Of a stretch of 11,212 bases of DNA, positions 5,726 to 11,212 are shown one piece after another. The translations under genes and the position numbers were made by a program. The DNA is taken from positions 1 through 11,212 of the forward strand of contig JAGWUU010000080.1 of the NCBI GenBank assembly GCA_028868335.1, in the 5' to 3' direction. This DNA is from Sphingomonadales bacterium. Lineage in GTDB: Bacteria; Pseudomonadota; Alphaproteobacteria; Sphingomonadales; Sphingomonadaceae. The notes under the pieces were generated by a model. The model searched no databases. It had not been told where the DNA came from and worked only from the letters and a program-made list of their open reading frames with translations. The stretch's first letter is position 1; each line of letters opens with the position of its first letter.

Positions 5726-7290
5726 CAGGAAGGCTCGGTGTCTGCGGGCAGTTCGAGGCGCGGGAACACGCCGACTGGTTGGCCAAGCCGGAACCCTTGG
5801 GCAAGAAGGCGATTGAACCAGCCATCGTCGGAAAGCGCCGAATAGCTGCGCTCGTCTGCCGGAATGCCAAGTTGATCAAGCAGGTTGTCCGCCGATTCCG
5901 GCACGACCGGACGAATGGCTATCGCCAGATCGCGCACCGCGGAAAACAGGGTAAGAAGCACGATCCGCATTCGTTCGGGATCGGTCTTGCGCAGAGTCCA
6001 GGGGGCCTGTTCGTCGACATATTGGTTGCAGGCAAAAATAGCCCGGATCCAGGCTTCGATGCCGTTGGAAAAGTCCAACGCCTCAAAAGCAGTAGGCAAT
6101 TCGTCGCGCGCTGCGGAATTGACGAATTGAAGCAGTGCGCGGTCGGCTTCCGTGATAGAAAACTGTGAAAGTTCTCCATCTAAATTTTTGAAAATCATCG
6201 ATAGAACTCGTTGCGCCAAATTGCCGAAACTGTTCGCCAGTTCGGCATTGCACCGGTTGACGATCGCCTCTGGCGAATAAGAACCGTCCTGTCCAAAGGC
6301 GACTTCGCGCATCAGAAAATAGCGCAGGCTGTCGACCCCATAACGCGCCGCAAGGTCCATCGGGTCAGTGACGTTGCCAAGTGACTTCGATTCCTTCTGC
6401 CCACGGTTGAGCAGGAAGCCGTGACTGAAGACATGCCGGGGTAGCGCGATACCGGCACTCATCAGGAAGGCGGGCCAGTAGATCGTGTGAAACCGTGTAA
6501 TATCCTTGCCGATCAGGTGAAGATCGGCAGGCCAGTATCGCGCAAATGTCTCATCTTCGTTGGGAAAGCCAAGCCCGGTGAGATAGTTGGTCAAGGCATC
6601 GACCCACACGTACATGACATGATTGTCGCTGCTTGGAACCTTCACGCCCCAGTCGAAACTTGTTCTGGACACCGAAAGATCGCGCAGACCACCCTCGACA
6701 AAGCGTGTAATCTCGTTGCGACGGCTTTCCGGCCGGATGAAATCGGGTTGCTCCGCATAAAGCTTGAGCAACGGTTCGGCATAGTTCGACAGCCGGAAGA
6801 ACCAGCTTTCCTCGACGGTCCATTCGACAGGCGTACCCTGGGGCGACAGCTTCTCCCCCCCTTCCCCGGCGACAAGCTCGCTTTCGTCGTAATAGGCCTC
6901 GTCGCGAACCGAATACCAACCCTCATATCGATCAAGATAGAGGTCGCCGCTGGCTTCCATACGTCGCCACAGCTCCTGCGAAGCGGCATGATGGCTCAGC
7001 TCGGTAGTCCGCTGGAATACGTCATAGGAAATATTCAAATTGTCACACATATCTATGAAATATTGTGACATTTCATTTGCAAGTTCTACAGGGGCAATCC
7101 CCAGCTCGCGCGCCTTCTGCGCCATCTTGAGGCCGTGTTCGTCGGTCCCGGTCTGAAAGCGCACGTCCCGCCCAGCCTGTCGCTGGAATCGCGCGATGAC
7201 GTCGGCGGCGATCGCCTCGTAGGCGTGCCCGATATGAGGACGGCCGTTCGGGTAGGAAATGGCCGTGGTGATGTAGAAGGGCTTGCCCAT
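5725..7290 (-). CDS. metG: Methionyl-tRNA synthetase
   Basis: MetRS attaches methionine to initiator and elongator tRNA-Met. From the ATG at 7290 the protein has 521 residues, the length of the short class without the C-terminal EMAPII-like tRNA-binding domain. The class I signature HIGH lies at about 19-22 after the YITTAISYPNG strand, and the second signature reads KESKS (299-303, bases 6396-6382) in place of KMSKS. The connective-peptide region (GWYSVRDEAYYDES) lacks the cysteine pairs of zinc-binding MetRS. An alpha-helical anticodon-binding domain starts near LAQRVLSMIFKN. I chose 7290 because the family begins there; an in-frame TTG at 7323 overlaps the holB stop as TTGA and has AGAGAGG just before it, so an 11-residue longer form is possible. 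Two stretches of AT-rich, rare-type codons interrupt the gene. Confidence 0.96.
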   Translation of the reverse strand: MGKPFYITTAISYPNGRPHIGHAYEAIAADVIARFQRQAGRDVRFQTGTDEHGLKMAQKARELGIAPVELANEMSQYFIDMCDNLNISYDVFQRTTELSHHAASQELWRRMEASGDLYLDRYEGWYSVRDEAYYDESELVAGEGGEKLSPQGTPVEWTVEESWFFRLSNYAEPLLKLYAEQPDFIRPESRRNEITRFVEGGLRDLSVSRTSFDWGVKVPSSDNHVMYVWVDALTNYLTGLGFPNEDETFARYWPADLHLIGKDITRFHTIYWPAFLMSAGIALPRHVFSHGFLLNRGQKESKSLGNVTDPMDLAARYGVDSLRYFLMREVAFGQDGSYSPEAIVNRCNAELANSFGNLAQRVLSMIFKNLDGELSQFSITEADRALLQFVNSAARDELPTAFEALDFSNGIEAWIRAIFACNQYVDEQAPWTLRKTDPERMRIVLLTLFSAVRDLAIAIRPVVPESADNLLDQLGIPADERSYSALSDDGWFNRLLAQGFRLGQPVGVFPRLELPADTEPS

Positions 7291-7319
7291 GATTGGCAGT
7301 TTGTCTTTCTGGCGGAAGG

Positions 7320-8282
7320 TCAAGCCGCCTCTCTAGGCATGGCGAGAGAGGCCAGCAACCCGCCAATTTCCATCGCCAGCAAACCGGGATCGAAGTTGTA
7401 TATCGGGGCCTGCCCGCCCAACTGGGTCAAGTCGCAATAGGCCGCGATGATCCGCTGATGACGGTCGCGCCCCGGGCCTGCCAGTTCGGCGGCGACGACG
7501 GCGCGAGCAAGGTCTATCGTGGCTTGCACCCGCTCGCGGTCCGGCCTTGCACCGATCGCTTCCGCCAAGGCACCACGCAATGCCAAGTGCTCGTCGCCCT
7601 CGGCGATCAGCCGAAGCATCAGCGCATGCAGGGCGCCGAGGTTCTGTTCGACGAATTCCAGCGCCGCTCCGGGGGAACCTTCCGCCGCTGCGACAGCCGC
7701 AGCGCGCGTGGCACCATCGGCCTGAGGCGACACATCGCGCAGAATTCGGTCCATCTCGGCGTTTGGGAGCGGGGCAAACCGCAGGATTCGGCAACGCGAC
7801 CGGATCGTCGGCAGCAGTCGGCCCGGCCGATGGGCTACCAGCAGAAAAAACGTCCCGGCGGGCGGTTCTTCAAGACTCTTGAGCAAGGCGTTGATTGCGC
7901 CTTTTTCCAGATCATCTGCCGGATCTATGATCACCGCGCGACGGCTACCCAAGGTTGGGCGGGTCACGAGCCGCGCCTGCATGCGCCGCACCTGATCAAT
8001 GGTGATGTTGCGTTTGGTCTGGAACGGCTTGCCTTCCGCCTTTTTCTCCGCCTCGGTCTCATTGGCCGGGAGGTGGTCGAGCACGATAATATCTGGATGG
8101 ACTGCCCAATCAGGCTGGGAAATGCCGGGCTCGGCGACAAGTTGGGCAGCAGCCGCGCGGGCGAACAGGCCCTTCCCCAATCCCTTGCGGCCAGCAAGAA
8201 TCCAGGCGTGTGGCATCCGCGCCGAACCGAGCGCCTCATGCCAAGCGCCCCACGCATCATCGTGCCCGGAAAGCCTGGTCAT
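7320..8282 (-). CDS. holB: DNA polymerase III subunit delta'
   Basis: Delta' is the stator of the clamp-loader complex that places the beta sliding clamp on DNA. The 320-residue AAA+ protein has a P-loop region GRKGLGKG (31-38) with Gly where an active ATPase has Ser/Thr, in keeping with the ATPase-inactive delta' subunit. It also has a Walker B-like strand AVIIDPADDL (116-125), the family signature NALLKSLEEPP (131-141) and the SRC motif in IRSRCRILRF (Arg163), which supplies the arginine finger to the neighbouring ATPase subunit. The four-Cys zinc module of E. coli delta' is not present. The ATG overlaps the tmk stop as ATGA. tmk-holB-tatD/metG is a widely conserved group, which supports holB over a dnaX-like assignment. 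Confidence 0.95.
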   Translation of the reverse strand: MTRLSGHDDAWGAWHEALGSARMPHAWILAGRKGLGKGLFARAAAAQLVAEPGISQPDWAVHPDIIVLDHLPANETEAEKKAEGKPFQTKRNITIDQVRRMQARLVTRPTLGSRRAVIIDPADDLEKGAINALLKSLEEPPAGTFFLLVAHRPGRLLPTIRSRCRILRFAPLPNAEMDRILRDVSPQADGATRAAAVAAAEGSPGAALEFVEQNLGALHALMLRLIAEGDEHLALRGALAEAIGARPDRERVQATIDLARAVVAAELAGPGRDRHQRIIAAYCDLTQLGGQAPIYNFDPGLLAMEIGGLLASLAMPREAA

Positions 8283-8914
8283 GTCTGTTCCTGCAGCGGC
8301 AGCACTGCCCGCATCACCGTATCGTGTACGCCATTGGCGTCACCGTTGCCGTCGATCCGGGCAAAGCGACCGGGTTCGGCCCCGGCGATTCTCGCAAAGG
8401 CTTCAACTACCGTGGCGTGATACGTAGCATTGCGCCCGCCGATGCGGTCCGCTCCCTCCACGTCGCGCGCCGCAAGCCGTTTCGCCGCAACGGCCGGATC
8501 GATCTCGAACAGCAAGGTCAGATCGGGCAACAGCCCGCCGCTGCCGATGCGGTGCAATTCCAGAATGTCTGCGTCTGACAGACCCGCTGTGCCACCCTGA
8601 TAGGCCCGGCTCGAATCGACGAAGCGATCGCAGATCACCCATGCACCTGCTTCCAGAGCGGGAAGGATCAGCCGTTCGACGTGATCGGAACGGGCAGCGG
8701 CAAACAGCAACGCCTCAGCGCGAGGATGCCAACCCTCGCCGTCCAATCCGAGCAGGAGGCGGCGGATTGTCTCCGCCCCGGGAGTGCCGCCGGGCTCGCG
8801 CGTGACGGTGCAGGTCACGCCGCGCCGCTCCAATGCGGCAGCCAACATCCGGGCCTGGGTCGACTTCCCCGCCCCCTCCCCGCCTTCCAGCGCAATGAAC
8901 TTTCCGCGTGTCAT
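8279..8914 (-). CDS. tmk: Thymidylate kinase
   Basis: Tmk phosphorylates dTMP to dTDP using ATP, an essential step in dTTP supply. The 211-residue protein has the P-loop EGGEGAGKST (10-19), the TREPGGTP motif (38-45) for dTMP phosphate and sugar contacts, and the DRF motif at 96-98 followed by DSSRAYQGG (100-108), the thymine-binding region. A LID segment with several Arg lies around 147-160 (RLAARDVEGADRIGGR). The P-loop residue set and Arg-bearing LID fit the E. coli-like arrangement only loosely, so I do not assign a type. The ATG at 8914 overlaps the dacA stop as ATGA, and the stop overlaps holB as ATGA, so translation is probably coupled through all three genes. Confidence 0.96.
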   Translation of the reverse strand: MTRGKFIALEGGEGAGKSTQARMLAAALERRGVTCTVTREPGGTPGAETIRRLLLGLDGEGWHPRAEALLFAAARSDHVERLILPALEAGAWVICDRFVDSSRAYQGGTAGLSDADILELHRIGSGGLLPDLTLLFEIDPAVAAKRLAARDVEGADRIGGRNATYHATVVEAFARIAGAEPGRFARIDGNGDANGVHDTVMRAVLPLQEQT

Positions 8915-10104
8915 TGCAGCAGCCCTAGCAGGCCATTGGCCAACCTGTCGAACGGTCCCGCAGCGCGAACATCTCTGGCCGCGATCACCGGTATCGCGTA
9001 GCCGGGTTCGCCGTCGATCCGAACCTCAAGCTCGCCCAGGCGCGTGCCCTTGGCGACGGGGGCGATCAGCGGCCCGTTGTAAGTGATGCGCGAGCTAACC
9101 CTTGGCGAGGTTCCGTGTGGCAGGCTCAACGTGTACCCGCGGAGGACGGTAACCGGCACGGTCCGAGCAGTTCCCCGCTGAACCCGCACCTCACCGACGA
9201 TCATCCCCGGCGCGAGCCAAGGGCGATCATCCCACGCAGAATATCCCCATTCGGCCAGCGCCGTTGCCGTCCGTGCCCGTTCCGGTTCGGACCACAATCC
9301 GGCAACGACCAGAACAAGCCTACGCCCGTTCCGTTCGACCGCGCCAAGGAAGTTGAAGCCTGCCTCAAACGTATGACCGGTCTTGATGCCATCCGCGCCC
9401 GGCAGAACTCCGGCAAAGGGATCGTGGCTGACCAGGCGGGCGCCACGCCATAGCATTGCCTGTTGGCCAATGTAGCGTCGGTACAACTGGGGATGTTCGA
9501 TAATCAGCGCTTGAGCCAGCTTCACCAGATCCTGCGCTGTCACATAGGTTGCGCCATGATCAGGGAAGCCATTGGGCGTCGCGAAGTGACTGCCTGTCAT
9601 CCCGAGCTGGCGCGCCCGTGCGTTCATCGCCGCGGTCCAGGCCGCCGTGCTGCCCTGGGCTGCCTCCGCGAGGGCCACGGCAGCGTCGTTCGCTGAAACC
9701 GTGGCCGTACCTTGGAGCAATTCGCCAATAGTAATCGCTTCGTTCGGTCGCAGGCTCAGGGTCGTGCCTTTCCCGGCCCAGCGCGCCGCGGTTTCCGGCC
9801 GAACCGAAACCACCGTGTTCTCGCTGAGCCGACCGGCAGCGATCAGGTCGAAGGCGACCAGACTGGTCATGGCCTTGGCAACCGACGCCGGAAGGAAGCG
9901 GCGGTCGGCACTATGCGCGTAGAGCGTTTGGCCAGACGAGAGATCCACCAGCAAGGCGACCGGCGCCTTGCTGACAATGGCTGGAACCGCAGGGGAAGCG
10001 GGAACGCCGTCAGACCCGGCCGCCGCTACCGGAAAAAGTCCGGCCAGCAGTAACGGTAAAGCCTTTCTTCTCAACGCATTCCCCGGCGTGCTGATACACG
10101 CCAT
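8911..10104 (-). CDS. dacA: D-alanyl-D-alanine carboxypeptidase, PBP5/6 (DacA) type
   Basis: This periplasmic serine peptidase trims the terminal D-Ala from peptidoglycan pentapeptides (MEROPS S11). The 397-residue protein has an N-terminal export signal: basic RRK at 12-14, a hydrophobic stretch 15-25, and a likely cleavage after AAA near residue 29. The three penicillin-binding motifs are intact: SVAK (74-77, catalytic Ser74 and Lys77), SAN (137-139) and KTG (241-243). A beta-rich PBP5 C-terminal domain follows from about residue 300. I see no obvious amphipathic C-terminal anchor as strong as in E. coli DacA; the end (FDRLANGLLGLLQ) could serve as a weak one. The start ATG lies 15 bases after the RlpA-like stop, with AAGG in that gap as a ribosome site. 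It belongs with the peptidoglycan genes upstream. Confidence 0.94.
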   Translation of the reverse strand: MACISTPGNALRRKALPLLLAGLFPVAAAGSDGVPASPAVPAIVSKAPVALLVDLSSGQTLYAHSADRRFLPASVAKAMTSLVAFDLIAAGRLSENTVVSVRPETAARWAGKGTTLSLRPNEAITIGELLQGTATVSANDAAVALAEAAQGSTAAWTAAMNARARQLGMTGSHFATPNGFPDHGATYVTAQDLVKLAQALIIEHPQLYRRYIGQQAMLWRGARLVSHDPFAGVLPGADGIKTGHTFEAGFNFLGAVERNGRRLVLVVAGLWSEPERARTATALAEWGYSAWDDRPWLAPGMIVGEVRVQRGTARTVPVTVLRGYTLSLPHGTSPRVSSRITYNGPLIAPVAKGTRLGELEVRIDGEPGYAIPVIAARDVRAAGPFDRLANGLLGLLQ

Positions 10105-10119
10105 GCCGCCTTGCTGGCG

Positions 10120-11166
10120 TCAGTTGGCGCGCTGGATTCGAGCGTCGCTATACCCGGCGTCCTTGGCCTTCGCCAGCGCTGGTTTTGCCTTGTCAGCATC
10201 GGCGAACGGTCCGACCCTTACGCGCCAGAACTTGCCCGTTTCGCCAGCCGAACCACCGGTTTTGCGTGCAGCGGCCTCAGCATTGGCCTTATTCGCGAAC
10301 GCTCCGACCTGTATGAAATAAGTTCCCGATGCCTCGCGTTTGGTATCGGACGCCGAATGGGCTGGGGTCGCGGATTTGTTTGCAGCCTTGGCGGTTGGCT
10401 TTTCCATCGGTTTGAGCGGCTGCTTGGCAGCTTCGGGAGTTGCAACAGGCGCAGGATTTGCCTTCGCCATCGGTGTAGCAACCGCTTTGGGAGCAAGCTT
10501 TGCAGATGCCTTGCCCGATGGTTTGACGGGCGGCTTCTGTGTAGGCGCAGCCGCCGCTTCAACCGGCGGTGACGGGACAACCGCCGTTTCCGGCGCAGGC
10601 GGCGGCGGGGCAATCCCCATCTGCTGGTCGAGCTTGCGCTGCAACACGGCAAGCAATGACTTGGGCGTATCCATTCGTGCCGGCGCAACTTGCCCCTGGC
10701 GCAGCGTTGCTCGTTCCACTTCGGGCGGATTTACGCGTCGAACCCGGACGCCCGGTTTGGCGGAACCGACCAGACCGATCTGGGCGGCAGCGCCCGGTGA
10801 TAGCTCAATAAGGCCTGCGCCGGCCACTGGCCCACGACGCTCGATCCGCACCAGAATGGTCTTGCCGGTTTCCAGCGAAGTTACTTCGACATAGGACGGC
10901 AGCGGTAACGTGCGATGTGCGCCTGAAATCGCTCCGCCACCAGCGGTCCCGACAACAGCCTGCCCGACCGCATCATAGTTCATGGTATCCGCAGGTGAGT
11001 AGGTCACACCGTCCACGGTGAACGGCGCGCCGATCACCATGGGGTAGTCTGCAGCAGGCCCGTTGGCGGCGAGCGGCGGCACGTCCTTGACGGAGGCTCC
11101 CCCACCACAGGCGGACAGCAGGATCAGCGCCGCAAGCGGCAGGTTTCGGTTAACGGGCAATCTCAT
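10120..11166 (-). CDS. RlpA-like SPOR-domain lipoprotein with a degenerate barrel
   Basis: From ATG at 11166 the protein has 348 residues. Basic N-terminus, hydrophobic core and lipobox LSAC (17-20) mark a lipoprotein, probably outer-membrane anchored. Residues about 40-145 align by eye with the RlpA double-psi beta-barrel: GAHRTLPLPSYVEV keeps the conserved His (84). The usual ASWYG strand and the stretch before AHRTLP are shortened, and the conserved NDRGP is ERRGP (109-113), so the Asp thought to be catalytic in Pseudomonas RlpA is missing. A Pro/Ala/Lys-rich linker (about 148-280) leads to a C-terminal SPOR domain (281-348; GTYFIQVGAF and FWRVRVGPF), which binds denuded septal glycan. An upstream in-frame TTG at 11172 would add two residues. 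The gene overlaps the upstream transglycosylase by 17 bp and is followed after 15 bases by dacA. Likely a septal glycan-binding protein with weak or no lytic activity. Confidence 0.88.
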   Translation of the reverse strand: MRLPVNRNLPLAALILLSACGGGASVKDVPPLAANGPAADYPMVIGAPFTVDGVTYSPADTMNYDAVGQAVVGTAGGGAISGAHRTLPLPSYVEVTSLETGKTILVRIERRGPVAGAGLIELSPGAAAQIGLVGSAKPGVRVRRVNPPEVERATLRQGQVAPARMDTPKSLLAVLQRKLDQQMGIAPPPPAPETAVVPSPPVEAAAAPTQKPPVKPSGKASAKLAPKAVATPMAKANPAPVATPEAAKQPLKPMEKPTAKAANKSATPAHSASDTKREASGTYFIQVGAFANKANAEAAARKTGGSAGETGKFWRVRVGPFADADKAKPALAKAKDAGYSDARIQRAN

Positions 11167-11212
11167 CTGCAAGCAACCCCACGGACAGCGCGTAGTAGTT
11201 CGAGCAGTTATA
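11150..11212 (-). CDS. 3' end of a probable MltB-family lytic murein transglycosylase (partial)
   Basis: A frame open from the window edge ends in TAA at 11152-11150 and reads YNCSNYYALSVGLLADEIAR. The pattern (R)YN-S-YYALxVGxLAD-I is the characteristic C-terminal stretch of the catalytic domain of MltB-type membrane-bound lytic murein transglycosylases. Only 20 codons are visible, so the call rests on this motif and on the context: the next genes are an RlpA-like protein and a D,D-carboxypeptidase. The stop lies 17 bp inside the start of the lipoprotein gene. Confidence 0.7.
   Translation of the reverse strand, partial: YNCSNYYALSVGLLADEIAR

Noticed and set aside
7041..7070. TGTCACA-N16-TGTGACA as a CRP/FNR-type operator
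   Set aside because: The half-sites face the wrong way for TGTGA-N6-TCACA and the spacing is too long; it lies within metG coding sequence.
7293..8420. Long plus-strand open frame of 375 codons
   Set aside because: It lies antisense to holB and the starts of metG and tmk, which have clear family motifs. Its product is Arg/Gly-rich with no recognisable domain, as expected for a mirror frame in GC-rich DNA.
10300..10720. Pro/Ala/Lys-rich repeated codons in the lipoprotein gene as a DNA repeat array
   Set aside because: No regular DNA unit is visible; it is a low-complexity protein linker between barrel and SPOR domain.

Overview
The window looks like chromosomal core sequence from an alphaproteobacterium, most likely of the order Sphingomonadales (Novosphingobium, Sphingomonas or Erythrobacter group). 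The reasons are high-GC coding sequence, the alphaproteobacterial order ntrX-hfq-hflX, an Hfq made of two fused Sm domains (from memory a sphingomonad trait), and the character of the RlpA-like and MetRS proteins. The genus cannot be fixed from this sequence alone. I see no rRNA, tRNA, insertion sequence, CRISPR array, prophage or attachment site.

Left arm, plus strand (1-3191): the 3' part of ntrX (nitrogen/redox response regulator, start outside the window), then hfq (RNA chaperone, here a tandem double-domain protein), then hflX (ribosome-associated GTPase) overlapping the end of hfq. This is a post-transcriptional and stress-regulation block. It meets the right arm tail to tail, and the last 24 bp of hflX and mazG overlap.

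Right arm, minus strand, read from 11212 down to 3168: the last codons of a probable MltB-type lytic murein transglycosylase, an RlpA-like SPOR lipoprotein, a DacA-type D,D-carboxypeptidase, thymidylate kinase (tmk), DNA polymerase III delta' (holB), methionyl-tRNA synthetase (metG), a TatD-family nuclease, a PhnP-like metallo-beta-lactamase-fold hydrolase, a 57-residue two-helix membrane protein on the opposite strand to most of a longer spurious frame, and mazG. Almost every junction is a stop/start overlap (ATGA, ATGA, TGATG, GTGA, GTGA), so this reads as one long operon. It links peptidoglycan remodelling with dNTP supply, replication, tRNA charging, phosphodiester hydrolysis and nucleotide-pool cleaning. 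A strongly AT-rich stretch just before mazG may be an internal promoter.

The points most worth a second look are the tandem Hfq with asymmetric loss of RNA-contact residues in its second domain, the RlpA-like lipoprotein whose barrel has lost the expected catalytic Asp, the unnoticed small membrane protein between the hydrolase and mazG, the NtrX without a GAFTGA loop, and the repeated use of non-ATG starts at NTGA gene overlaps. I see no evidence for an entirely new multi-gene system: most of the window is conserved housekeeping sequence.
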